Below, piece by piece: positions 17,720 through 26,518 of a stretch of DNA of 64,000 bases. Both the position numbers and the translations under genes were made by a program. Positions within the stretch are counted from its first letter, which is position 1; the number at the start of each line of letters is the position of its first letter. The stretch is from Planctomyces sp. SH-PL62 (GTDB lineage: Bacteria > Planctomycetota > Planctomycetia > Isosphaerales > Isosphaeraceae), in assembly GCF_001610895.1 (NCBI RefSeq), contig NZ_CP011273.1, positions 124,001 to 188,000 of the forward strand, read 5' to 3'. Below the pieces are notes generated by a model. It did not search any database, was not told the DNA's origin, and saw only the letters and a list, made by a program, of their open reading frames with translations.

Positions 17720-19120
17720 TCAACGACGGGCGAATCGCTCGCGGACGACCTTGCGGTAATATTGGCGGGAGAGGATCTGGAAGAGGTCGTCCTTCTGGCC
17801 CGGCTGCGTGAGGTCCTGTCCCTTTTTAACCACGCCGATGTAGCCGACGAGCATCTCGTCGGCGGCGCCCGGTCCCCAGGTGACGTCTTTCGGCGGGCTG
17901 TGGGGGTTGAGGGGATGGGCCGAGTTGTCGAAGTGGGCGACGACGTGGACCGTGGAGCCGCGAGGGAGAAGGATCCGTTCCTTGAAGTAGTAGGTGTTCT
18001 GCCACGAGGGGTCCCAGCGGGGGATGTCGATCAGCTCGCGGACGGCGCCGCCGGGGAGGGTCGCGGTCATGCGGAAGTCGCGGCCGAGCTGGTGCATGTG
18101 GGGGGTGACGCCCAGGGCCTCGACGTCCACGGGGACGTGCCAGTCCGCCTTGATCTCGACGTTGGGGTCGCCGGCGGGGAGCCGAAGCTTTTCGTTGGTG
18201 GCGTTGGCCCAGTGGATGGACTGCTCGACCGGCTTTCGGCAGAGGTGGAGGCCCAGCCGCGTGCGGTCGACCTCGGGCTTGCCGGTGGGGTGGTAATGGA
18301 CCTGGAGGATCACGTCGGCCCCGCCGGGGATCAAGCGGCCGACACCGTCGGGGAGATGGGAGACCTGATTGCCGGCGGCGAAGCCCCCGAGGTCGCCGTC
18401 GATCACCACGCCCGCGCCGGAGTACGAGGTGTAACCGGGGCCGGATTCGGCCTTGTCGCGCTCCCGCCCTCCCCCTTTCATGTCGATGAACGCCATGGCG
18501 TGGTGGACGACCTTGCGGTTGCCGGGCCGGTACTCGATGGCCGAGATGTAGACGTCACGCGACAGCCGGGAGGGGATCACGAAGCAGCGATAGATGTCGG
18601 GGCCGCCGGCCGGGACGGTGAATTCCTCGGTCATTTCCAGGACGACGTCGGGCTCGCCCAGGGACCAGCCCTCATCCGAGGCGTCGACCGCGGCGGGCTC
18701 GGCGTCGGTCCCCTCCCCCTGCGGGGCGCCGGCCTCGGCCCAGGCCCGAAGCACGGCGATCTCCGAGGGGGTGAGCGTGGGGTCGTGCTTGAGCCTGGGG
18801 CCGAACTTGGCGTTGGCCTTCCACGGCGGCATCGACCGCTCCTCGGCAACGTCCGCGAGGTCGTGGGCCCGCTTGCGGGCCTGGGCGAACGTCTCCAGCT
18901 GGAACGGCCCCACGTCCCCCTTGCGATGGCAGGTCACGCAACGGGCCTGCAAGATCGGCCGAACGTCGCGCCGGAAGGTCGGCGTCGGCGTCGGCTTCGG
19001 GGCCGGCCCGGCAGGGAGGCCGGTCGGCTGCTCCGCCGCGCCGGCGACCGCCGCGATCGTCAGGACGAACACCATCGAGAGCGCAGCAAGAACCGGCCCG
19101 GCGAGACGTCGAGTCCCCAT
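17720..19120 (-). CDS. Cytochrome c / copper type II ascorbate-dependent monooxygenase-like protein
   Basis: The 466-residue exported protein has a signal peptide (LAALSMVFVLTIAAVAGAA), then one c-type haem site CVTCH at residues 61-65 in the segment FRRDVRPILQARCVTCH, typical of planctomycete cytochromes. The rest matches the copper type II monooxygenase fold (peptidylglycine alpha-hydroxylating monooxygenase relatives): VVHHAMAF near residue 205, VHYH near 274 and HMHQLGRDF near 340 provide candidate copper ligands for the two sites. Such proteins may hydroxylate or oxidatively cleave small substrates using copper and an electron donor; here the fused haem could feed the electrons. The substrate is unknown. 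The gene is divergent from 19551. Confidence 0.8.
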   Translation of the reverse strand: MGTRRLAGPVLAALSMVFVLTIAAVAGAAEQPTGLPAGPAPKPTPTPTFRRDVRPILQARCVTCHRKGDVGPFQLETFAQARKRAHDLADVAEERSMPPWKANAKFGPRLKHDPTLTPSEIAVLRAWAEAGAPQGEGTDAEPAAVDASDEGWSLGEPDVVLEMTEEFTVPAGGPDIYRCFVIPSRLSRDVYISAIEYRPGNRKVVHHAMAFIDMKGGGRERDKAESGPGYTSYSGAGVVIDGDLGGFAAGNQVSHLPDGVGRLIPGGADVILQVHYHPTGKPEVDRTRLGLHLCRKPVEQSIHWANATNEKLRLPAGDPNVEIKADWHVPVDVEALGVTPHMHQLGRDFRMTATLPGGAVRELIDIPRWDPSWQNTYYFKERILLPRGSTVHVVAHFDNSAHPLNPHSPPKDVTWGPGAADEMLVGYIGVVKKGQDLTQPGQKDDLFQILSRQYYRKVVRERFARR

Positions 19121-19550
19121 GAAGACGCGTCCTCCTGGATGTGGCGAGGCGAACCGAACGGCCCGGACGACTCCCTTCAGGACCGCTCCCCGCCGGGGCC
19201 ATCAAGCCCCGGGGCGCATCATCACCCCGAAAACGGGGGCCGAGCCGACTTCATCGGGATCGGCGCGCGGCGATCCGCCAGGGGCGGACGACGAACGCGG
19301 GGCCCAAGGACAGCCCGACTTGAGAACGCGATGGATCGTCTTGAATTGGATCGAGAGAAGAGAAGGGTCGACTTCAACGGTATCATCGTCCATCGGCATC
19401 GGCAAGGGTCTGATATCGGAATGCTTTCGGATTCGCACCTCTGGCTGTCAAGAGCGGTCGCCGAGGGCGGAGTGTTGCATGGCTCGTCGGGCGGGGGTTA
19501 AATGAATCGTGCGTTGTGAAACGGAATTTCTGTTTGATCTGGAGAACGCC
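19121..19550. other. Divergent intergenic region of about 430 bp
   Basis: No gene is evident. It separates the minus-strand monooxygenase from the plus-strand NTF2-like gene and must hold both promoters. Its last 200 bp are less GC-rich than the surroundings. GGAGA at 19541-19545 is the ribosome-binding site of the downstream gene. Confidence 0.4.
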
Positions 19551-20030
19551 ATGAACCGCTGGATCCTCCCCTGCCTCGCGACCGCCTGCCTGGCCCTCGC
19601 GCCGATCGCGGCGACCGCCGACGACGCCGATGCGGCGGCCCGGAAGATCGCCGAGAAGGTCACCACGGAGGGGGCGGCGATCTTCGACACCTACAACGCC
19701 CACGCCATGGCCGCCACCTACGCCGAGGCCTCCATCCTCACGATCTACACGAAGGAGGACGGCAAGCTGAAGCGCGAGGTCCGCGAGGGCCGGGAGGGCG
19801 TCGAGGCCGCCTACGCCGAGCTGTTCAAGAACCCCGAGACCATCAAGTCGGCCAACCACGTCGAGCACGCCCGGCTCGTGAGCCCGGACGTGCTGGTCAT
19901 CAACGGGACGTTCGACACCAACTCGCTCAAGCCCGATTCGCCCAAGGTCCCGTTCCATCAGGTCCGCTCCCAGAAGGACGGGAAGTGGTTGGTTTCGAGC
20001 ATGGAAATCTACCTGACCCTCGGCAAGTAA
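19551..20030 (+). CDS. Exported SnoaL/NTF2-like protein
   Basis: The 159-residue product starts at ATG 19551 after GGAGA. It has a signal peptide (MNRWILPCLATACLALAPIAATADD) and then an NTF2-like domain of the SgcJ/EcaC type: an N-terminal helix with TYNAHAMAATYAEASILTIY, the central REGREGVEAAYAELF and C-terminal strands with VRSQKDGKWLVSSME. Such domains form a cone-shaped fold that binds small ligands or acts as a protein adaptor. Planctomycetes have many secreted members of unknown function. The ComEC gene begins inside or just after its 3' end, so coupling is likely. Confidence 0.75.
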   Translation: MNRWILPCLATACLALAPIAATADDADAAARKIAEKVTTEGAAIFDTYNAHAMAATYAEASILTIYTKEDGKLKREVREGREGVEAAYAELFKNPETIKSANHVEHARLVSPDVLVINGTFDTNSLKPDSPKVPFHQVRSQKDGKWLVSSMEIYLTLGK

Positions 20031-22642
20031 CCGCCACCGACGCACCATCGCCGACGCCGACGCGCGAGCCAGGCCCGGGGTGGCCCGATCGGGCCCCCCG
20101 GTGGCCGCTGGCCTCGATGGCGCCGGCGCTGGCGGCCCTGGTCGTCGGAACCGTCCTGGATCGCCGGTTCGAGCCGTTCGGGACGGCCGGCTGGGTCGCC
20201 GGGCTCGTCGCCTTCGCGGCGGGCTCGATCCTGCTGGGCTTCCGTCGCCCCGCGTTCGCGAACCTGGCCCTGGCGGCGGCCCTCGCCGCGGGCGGCGGCG
20301 CCTATCACCACTTCCGCTGGTTCGACGTCGCGGCCGACGACCTGGCCGCGGGCGTCGGCCGGGCGTCGCGCCCGGCCTGGATGCGCGGGCACGTCGAGGA
20401 GGTCTCCGGCCTGCGCCGTCGAGACGGCCGATCGCCGGGCGACGACTCTCGGGCGCGGACCCGCTTCTTCCTCCGGATCGACGCGATCCACGACGGCTCA
20501 GGTTTCCGGCCGACGAGCGGCCGGGCCGAGGTCTTCGTGCAGGGAGACCGCTCGGATCTCGTCGCCGGCCAGCCGGTGCAGGTCGCGGGCCGGCTCTCGC
20601 TCGCGGACGGCCCGCTCAACCCGGGGGAGTTCGACCGCCGCGCCTTCCTCCGGGCGCAGGGGGTCCGCCTGACGATGGGCGTGGACGAGCCCTCGGGCGT
20701 CATGGACGATCCCGACGGCGACTGGTCGTGGGGGGCGGGCTGGCTGGGGGCGCTGCGGACCTGGAGCCGCGACCGGCTCGTCGAGGGGCTCGACCCCCAG
20801 GTCGCGGCGCTGGCCTCGGCCCTGGTGCTGGGGCGTCGCGACGAGATCGACGCCGAGGTCGACGACGCCTTCGCGACGACCGGGACCACGCACCTGCTCG
20901 CCGTCTCCGGCCTTCAACTCCAGGTCCTGGCCTGGGCGCTCGGCATGACGCTGGTCCTCGTCGGCGTCCCCAGGGGGCTGCGATACGCCCTGGTGGCGAT
21001 CGCGGCGGTCTGGTACGCGATGATCGTCGGCTGGTCGCCGTCGGTGACCCGGTCGATGGTGATGACCGTCTCGTTCTGCGCGGCGCTCGGGACGAGTCGG
21101 CAGGCGCGGCCGGCCGACGCCCTGGCCCTCGCCGGGACGTTGACGCTCCTGTTCAACCCGGCCTTCCTGTTCGACGTCGGCTGTCAGCTCTCGTTCCTCG
21201 CCGTCGTCGCCCTGTTCTGGCTGTCGACGCCCGCGTCTCGGCTCCTCGCGGCGGCCTACGGTCGGATCTTCGGGCCGCCCGACGCGCTCGACGAGCTGGA
21301 GTCCTGGAGTCGGCCGAACGTCGCGCGGGTCCGCGAATTCCTGGGCCGTCAGGTGGGGCAGCTGGCCCTGGCGTCGGTGGTCGTGTGGGGGGTCGCGGCG
21401 CCGCTGTCGGCTCTGCGATTCCACCTGTTCTCGCCGGTCGGGGTGCTCCTGAACGTGCCGCTGGTCCCGCTGACTTCGGCCGCGCTGCTGGCGGGCGCGC
21501 TGAAGCTGACGATGGCGACGGTCGGGCTGACCCCGGCGGCCTGGCTCCTCGGCCGGCTGGTCGGGATGCTGCTGGGGCTCTCCGAGATCGTCGTGAAGTG
21601 GGGGGCGGCGATCCCCTGGGGGCACTGGTACACGCCCGGCCCCACGCCCGAGGCGGTGCTGGTCTTCTACGCCCTGCTGGGCGTCGCCGCGTACCTGATG
21701 CACGTCGGCCCGCGGCGCGGCGACCCGCCGCGGGCGCTCCGTGGGGCGCGCGGGCTGGCCTGGGCGTTGACCTTCGCCTGGTGCCTGCCCTGCTGGATCT
21801 TCTCGGGCGTGGGACGAGCGCCGGCGACTTTGGAGGGAGAAGTGCTGGCCGTCGGCCACGGCCTGGCGGTCGTGCTGCGGACGCCCGAGGGGAAGACGTT
21901 CTTGTATGATTGCGGGCGGATGGACGACCCCGGCGTGGGGCGTCGGATCATCGCCCCGGCGCTCTGGTCGCGGGGCGTCTCGCGGATCGACTCGGTCTTC
22001 CTCAGCCACGCCGATCAGGACCACTTCAACGGCCTGCCCGACCTCCTCGACCGCTTCGCCGTCGGCGAGGTCGTCGTCGCCCCCGATTTCGCGGGCCCTG
22101 GCAACCCGGCCGCGACGGGCCTTTTGCGGGAGATCGAGGCTCGCGGAGTCCCCTTGCGCACCCTGGCCGCGCCGACGACGTGGCTGTCGGGAACGACCCG
22201 GTTCGAGGCGATCCATCCTCCGGCGGGCTGGACCCCCGAAGCGGCCGACAACGCGCGCAGTTTGGTGATCGACGTCTCGCACCAGGGGCGGCGGCTGCTC
22301 CTCACCGGTGATCTGGAGCGCGACGGCCTGGCGGAGTTGCTGGCGAAGCCCGAGCCCCGGCCGCCGATCGACCTGCTGCTCGCCCCGCACCACGGCGGTC
22401 GGGCGGCCAACCCGCCGGAGCTTTACGAGTGGTCCCGGCCCCGCCTCGTCGCCGTCAGCCAGAAGCCGCCGGCCGTCGGCGCGGCGGACGCGTTGACGCC
22501 CCTGGAGGCCGGGGATATCGTGCTCTTGAGGACCTGGAAGGTCGGCGCGATCCTCCTGCAATGGTCGCCCGAAGGGATCGTCGCGCGGGGGTTCCTCGAC
22601 CTGGAGCGGCGAACGGAGGGGCGGCCGGGATGGAGTGGTTGA
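19985..22642 (+). CDS. comEC: DNA internalisation-related competence protein ComEC/Rec2
   Basis: The 885-residue membrane protein imports single-stranded DNA across the inner membrane in natural transformation. A DUF4131 N-terminal part (with GVGRASRPAWMRGHVEE) is followed by the Competence domain with many hydrophobic helices (about 290-560, TTHLLAVSGLQLQVLAWALG). The C-terminus is a metallo-beta-lactamase-like domain with FLSHADQDHFNG and LLAPHHGG as metal ligands. GTG 19985 follows AAGGA but overlaps the preceding gene by 46 bp; ATG 20117 is the alternative, though RAPRWPLASMAPALAALVVG looks like the usual ComEC start and favours the longer form. The hydrolase gene overlaps its 3' end. Confidence 0.88.
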   Translation: MVGFEHGNLPDPRQVTATDAPSPTPTREPGPGWPDRAPRWPLASMAPALAALVVGTVLDRRFEPFGTAGWVAGLVAFAAGSILLGFRRPAFANLALAAALAAGGGAYHHFRWFDVAADDLAAGVGRASRPAWMRGHVEEVSGLRRRDGRSPGDDSRARTRFFLRIDAIHDGSGFRPTSGRAEVFVQGDRSDLVAGQPVQVAGRLSLADGPLNPGEFDRRAFLRAQGVRLTMGVDEPSGVMDDPDGDWSWGAGWLGALRTWSRDRLVEGLDPQVAALASALVLGRRDEIDAEVDDAFATTGTTHLLAVSGLQLQVLAWALGMTLVLVGVPRGLRYALVAIAAVWYAMIVGWSPSVTRSMVMTVSFCAALGTSRQARPADALALAGTLTLLFNPAFLFDVGCQLSFLAVVALFWLSTPASRLLAAAYGRIFGPPDALDELESWSRPNVARVREFLGRQVGQLALASVVVWGVAAPLSALRFHLFSPVGVLLNVPLVPLTSAALLAGALKLTMATVGLTPAAWLLGRLVGMLLGLSEIVVKWGAAIPWGHWYTPGPTPEAVLVFYALLGVAAYLMHVGPRRGDPPRALRGARGLAWALTFAWCLPCWIFSGVGRAPATLEGEVLAVGHGLAVVLRTPEGKTFLYDCGRMDDPGVGRRIIAPALWSRGVSRIDSVFLSHADQDHFNGLPDLLDRFAVGEVVVAPDFAGPGNPAATGLLREIEARGVPLRTLAAPTTWLSGTTRFEAIHPPAGWTPEAADNARSLVIDVSHQGRRLLLTGDLERDGLAELLAKPEPRPPIDLLLAPHHGGRAANPPELYEWSRPRLVAVSQKPPAVGAADALTPLEAGDIVLLRTWKVGAILLQWSPEGIVARGFLDLERRTEGRPGWSG

Positions 22643-23586
22643 TCGCATCATTGGGGGTCGGCGCGGGGCTGCTCGGAGGACTTGCGCTGGTCGTGGTCGA
22701 GTTCGGCGCCTGGGCGCTCGTCACGCCGAGGCGGATCTCGGAGCCGGTCCCGAATCGCTGGCGAGGCCGCGACGGTCGGGCGCCCTCCATGCCGACGTCC
22801 GATCCCGAATCGGACCCGGCCGGCGTGTCCGTCGTGCAGGAGAGCGGGCCGATCTTCATCCGGGCGGCCGACGGCGTGGAGCTGGCGGGCCGCTGGGCCC
22901 CGGCCGAGGAGCCGACCGGCCGGGTGATGATCCTGATCCACGGCTTCATCGACGGCCCCGGCATGATGCTCGTCGATCGCGCCCCGGCGATCCTGGCTCG
23001 GGGCTGGAACGTCGCGGCGATCGACCTGCGGGGCTACGGCGAGAGCCAGGGGGAATACTCCAGCTTCGGGGGCCGCGAGGCCGGCGACCTCCACGCCTGG
23101 CTCGACGCGCTGGCCGCGAGGGTCCCGGCCGGCGAGCCGTTCGTCCCCGTCGCCTGGGGACGCTCGATGGGCGCGGCGATCGCCCTCCGCGCGGCCGTCG
23201 AGGACCCTCGCATCCGGGCGCTGGTGCTGGAGGCGCCGATGGTCGACCTCCAGGCGTCGGTGGCGACCGTCATGCGCAAGCGTCGGCTGCCGCTGGCCCC
23301 GGTGCTCGCGCGGCTGGTCGTCCGTCGCGCGGGGAGGATCGCCGGGACTCCCCTGGGCCGTCCCCGGCCGCTGGACCTGGCCCGACGGTTCGACCGCCCG
23401 GTCGTCGTCGTCCACGGGACCGACGACGACCTGATCCCGGCCTCGTCCGCCAGGCGGCTCGCCGAGTCCTTCCCGACGCCCGCCACGCTGCTGGAAGTCG
23501 CCGGGGCCAGGCACGCCGACGTCGCCCGCGTGGGCGGCCGGGCGCTGCTCGACGACGTGCTCGATCGCATCGACCGGGCCGTCTGA
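22630..23586 (+). CDS. Membrane-anchored alpha/beta hydrolase
   Basis: The 318-residue protein starts at ATG 22630 after GGAGGGG and overlaps comEC by 13 bp. An N-terminal hydrophobic segment (LIASLGVGAGLLGGLALVVV) probably anchors it. The alpha/beta-hydrolase domain follows, with an oxyanion HGFIDG near residue 100, the nucleophile elbow GRSMGA near residue 180, Asp in HGTDDDLIP and His in GARHADV, so the catalytic triad is complete. It resembles the BEM46/YqkD-type serine hydrolases. The substrate is unknown. Confidence 0.8.
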   Translation: MEWLIASLGVGAGLLGGLALVVVEFGAWALVTPRRISEPVPNRWRGRDGRAPSMPTSDPESDPAGVSVVQESGPIFIRAADGVELAGRWAPAEEPTGRVMILIHGFIDGPGMMLVDRAPAILARGWNVAAIDLRGYGESQGEYSSFGGREAGDLHAWLDALAARVPAGEPFVPVAWGRSMGAAIALRAAVEDPRIRALVLEAPMVDLQASVATVMRKRRLPLAPVLARLVVRRAGRIAGTPLGRPRPLDLARRFDRPVVVVHGTDDDLIPASSARRLAESFPTPATLLEVAGARHADVARVGGRALLDDVLDRIDRAV

Positions 23587-23605
23587 GGAGCCCTCGCTCG
23601 CCGGG

Positions 23606-25540
23606 TCAGGGCTTCCGCGCGACCTGCTCCGTGCGGTCGAGCCGGGCTAGTGTGGCGAGGGCCAGGTCGGAGGCGACGGAACGGTCGACGGAGTGGGCGC
23701 GGACCCATTCCAGGTGCTCGCGAGCTTCCGTGGTCTTATGCTTGCGCAGGAGATCGAGCGCGACGAGCGTGTGGGCCTCGGCCCGCTGGACGTCGTTCCC
23801 GGCGCGATCGACGAGGTCGGCGTCGGCGAGGTCGCCGTTGAGGTGCAGGAGCGCCGGGCGGGGCCAGGCGTCCCGTTGCGGGAGCTTGGCGAGGGCCTCT
23901 TCCAGAACGGCGTAGGCGGCCTGGTCGCGGCCGGCGCGGCGTTCGGCCAGCACGCCGAGCATGGCCATGTAGGCGGAGGCGGGGTCGCTCCAGCCTTCGA
24001 GGTTCAGGTACGCGCGGGCGTCGGTCTCCGCGCCGTCGACGTCGGCGCAGAGGCGGGACCAGCCTCGGGCGATGTAGGATTCGCCGCGCCGGGGGTCGGC
24101 GGCGATGGCGCGGTCGTACGCGGCGATCGCGCGGGTCCAGTCGCCGGCGGCCTGGAGCGACCGCCCCTCCGCCAGCCGGAGATCGGCCTCGCTCGACGGC
24201 GCGGGTCGAGGCGCCGGGGTGCGCACGGCCATCCGCTCGCGGGACATCTCGGCGAAGACCTTGTGGGCGCCGCCGTAGGAGGCGAGCAGTTTGGGATCGG
24301 CCTCCTCGACGGCCTGGTAGTCGGCCAGCGCCTGCTCCCTGAGCCCGAGCTTGGCGTAGACGTTCCCCCGGTTGAAGTGGACGATCGCGTTGCGAGGGGC
24401 GAGCTTCACCGCCTCCCCGAGGTCTTCCAGCGAACGCTCGAAGTCGCCCAGCATGAAGTACGCCAGCCCGCAATTGGTCCGGGCGCCGGCGTTTTTCGGG
24501 TCGAGGGCGATGGCCCGGTCGAGATCCGCCACGGCGTCCTCGTAGCGGGCGAGGCTGTTGTACGCGGCCCCCCGGTTCTGGTACGCCCTGGCGTTCTTGG
24601 GGTCGATCTGGATCGCGCGGTCGAGCTCGGCGAGGGCCTCCTCGAACTTGCCCATGCGGACGAGGACGCCGCCGCGATCCTTGAGCGTCTCGGCGTCGTT
24701 GGGCCGCAGGCGGGCGACGATCTCGAAATCCTCGAGGGCCTCCTCGTTGCGGCCGAGCCGCGAGCGAAGGCCGCCGCGCAGGCGATGGGCGAAGGTGTAG
24801 CTCGGGTCGATCTCGATCGCGCGGGCGTAGTCGGCCTCGGCCCGATCGTCCTGCTTGAGGTCTTCGAGGAGCCGGCCCCGGCTGGCGAAGGCGCGCGGGT
24901 ATCCCGGCCCGAGCCGGACGGCCTCGTCGAGATCCGCGAGGGCGCGAGGGAAGTCGCCCAGGGCCCGATGGACGTCGCCCCGGCCGATGTGACTGTTGGG
25001 ATCGCTCGGATAGATGCGGATCGCCTGGTCGTATTCGGCCAGGGCTTCATCATCGCGGTTCAGCCGATGGTGCACCTGCGCGAGGCCGGCGTAGGCGGTG
25101 GCCCTCGCCTCCTGCACGGCGTCTCGCCCCCCTCCTCCGAGGCCCCGGGCGCCGTTGAGCGGGACTTCCCGGAGCCGGATCGAGCGGACGAACGCGGCCT
25201 CGGACTCGTCGAGCCGGCCGAGCATCATCAGCGCGACCGCGCGGTCGGTGTGGCCCGACGTGTTCAGCGGGTCTCGCTGGATCACCCGCTCGAAATCGCT
25301 CAGAGCCTTCGACGGCCGATCGAGCCGAAGGTAGGCGTTGCCGCGTTTGACGAGCGCCTCCAGGTCGTTGGGATGGCGTTCGAGCACGGCGTCGAAGCGA
25401 GGGAGAGCCTCCACGAACCGCCCCGCCTGATAGAGCGTCAGGGCCTCGGCCCGAAGGTCGTTGGTCGACGCCGCGACGCGGCTCCAACCGGCCAGGACGA
25501 GGCAGACCGCGAGCGCGAGCGGGGGATTCTTCACCGTCAT
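23606..25540 (-). CDS. Exported protein with about twelve TPR repeats
   Basis: The 644-residue protein has a signal peptide (PPLALAVCLVLAGWSRVAA) and then tandem tetratricopeptide repeats from about residue 28 to 390, such as LYQAGRFVEALPRFDAVLER, QNRGAAYNSLARYEDAVADL and HFNRGNVYAKLGLREQALAD. A second set (about 415-540) contains the repeat RSLQAAGDWTRAIAAYDRAI. TPR superhelices mediate protein contacts in the cell envelope. It lies tail to tail with the hydrolase gene with a gap of only 19 bp, leaving no room for separate terminators. Confidence 0.85.
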   Translation of the reverse strand: MTVKNPPLALAVCLVLAGWSRVAASTNDLRAEALTLYQAGRFVEALPRFDAVLERHPNDLEALVKRGNAYLRLDRPSKALSDFERVIQRDPLNTSGHTDRAVALMMLGRLDESEAAFVRSIRLREVPLNGARGLGGGGRDAVQEARATAYAGLAQVHHRLNRDDEALAEYDQAIRIYPSDPNSHIGRGDVHRALGDFPRALADLDEAVRLGPGYPRAFASRGRLLEDLKQDDRAEADYARAIEIDPSYTFAHRLRGGLRSRLGRNEEALEDFEIVARLRPNDAETLKDRGGVLVRMGKFEEALAELDRAIQIDPKNARAYQNRGAAYNSLARYEDAVADLDRAIALDPKNAGARTNCGLAYFMLGDFERSLEDLGEAVKLAPRNAIVHFNRGNVYAKLGLREQALADYQAVEEADPKLLASYGGAHKVFAEMSRERMAVRTPAPRPAPSSEADLRLAEGRSLQAAGDWTRAIAAYDRAIAADPRRGESYIARGWSRLCADVDGAETDARAYLNLEGWSDPASAYMAMLGVLAERRAGRDQAAYAVLEEALAKLPQRDAWPRPALLHLNGDLADADLVDRAGNDVQRAEAHTLVALDLLRKHKTTEAREHLEWVRAHSVDRSVASDLALATLARLDRTEQVARKP

Positions 25541-25874
25541 TGCGAGCGACCGTCCTTAGTCAGGACTCGGCTGGGATCGAACTCACCCCCTTCCTCATCG
25601 GTTCGCAGGACTCCCCGACGACGCCCCGGCGCGTCCGGGAATTCCGCCGCCGGACGGGTTCTCGCAAGGTTTCCATCCTTCGCGAAAACAACCATCCGCG
25701 CAAGGAATCCGCGCGTCGCGACGATCCGGCTTGTCCCGGATGTTTCGGCGGCGCGCGGCAGGCCGCCGGAGACGCCGCGGCTTCCGTGCGCAATCACGGT
25801 CTTCCCCCGCGAGGGGGGGAGGACTTGATGACGACGGCCTCATGTCATCGCGGACGAAGCGGGACGCCCGGGGG
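25541..25874. other. Gene-free spacer with a dispersed repeat
   Basis: About 330 bp without a supported gene; both flanking genes are on the minus strand. It contains one copy of a 58-bp dispersed repeat (25801-25858). No terminator or promoter could be identified with confidence. Confidence 0.4.
25801..25858 (+). repeat. 58-bp dispersed repeat, copy 1
   Basis: It starts CTTCCCCCGCGAGGGGGG and ends TCGCGGACGAA. It matches 63573-63630 at 48 of 58 positions without gaps, counted by eye. It is intergenic and non-coding. Confidence 0.55.
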
Positions 25875-26306
25875 CTATTCGGATTCTTCGATCGAGCGGA
25901 CGACGGCGAGGACTTGCTGGGCGGTTTCTTCGCCGTCCAGGTCGGACCACTGGCCGAGGGCCAGGATCGTCCGGGTCGGGGTGCGGAAGCAACGGATCGA
26001 GGCGGAGTTGGTGACGTCGAGGGAGACGAACTCCAGGTCGTGGCCGGTGGCCGCGTGATCGTTGATCGTTTCCAGGATCGGCCGGGATTCCAGGTCGGGA
26101 TAGTCGTCGCGCATCGCCTGGAGCGCGGCGTCGGCGATCTCGGCCGGGTCGGGCCGGGAGTCGTCCGTCTGGATGACGGCGAAGCCCGCGCCGTCGGGGG
26201 CCTGGACGGCCACGGTCCGCACGGCGCCGTCCTCGGTCTCTTCCAGCACCCAGTCGGGGGGATAATCGAACCGGAGCCCCTGTTCGTCGTAAGTCTGATC
26301 TGACAC
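25875..26306 (-). CDS. Small cytoplasmic protein of unknown function
   Basis: The 143-residue product starts at GTG 26306 (VSDQTYDEQGLRFDYPPDW) because a perfect GGAGGAGG lies 6 bp before it; an ATG at 26357 would add 17 residues with no supporting site. The sequence alternates beta strands and one helix (PAEIADAALQAMRDDYPDL), with the start GLRFDYPPDWVLEE recalling the opening strand of PsbP/DUF1795-like domains. I cannot confirm that family. There is no signal peptide. It appears monocistronic and divergent from the sulfatase gene. Confidence 0.6.
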   Translation of the reverse strand: MSDQTYDEQGLRFDYPPDWVLEETEDGAVRTVAVQAPDGAGFAVIQTDDSRPDPAEIADAALQAMRDDYPDLESRPILETINDHAATGHDLEFVSLDVTNSASIRCFRTPTRTILALGQWSDLDGEETAQQVLAVVRSIEESE

Positions 26307-26518
26307 CGCGCGCCTCCTCCGCTGGAAAATCGATCGCCACGAATCCGGGCACGCCACGATCCCGACCGTCGCATGATTCAGCCGCCGATCGTAACGCGCC
26401 GTGGGGCGGTCGCCAATCGCGAGTCGTCGGCGAGCCTTGACCCGTCGCGAGGGCGTCTCCTATAGTTCGACCTCAACGCGGCGGCGGCGCACCTTTCCCG
26501 ATCCTCTGGCGGGCTCTC

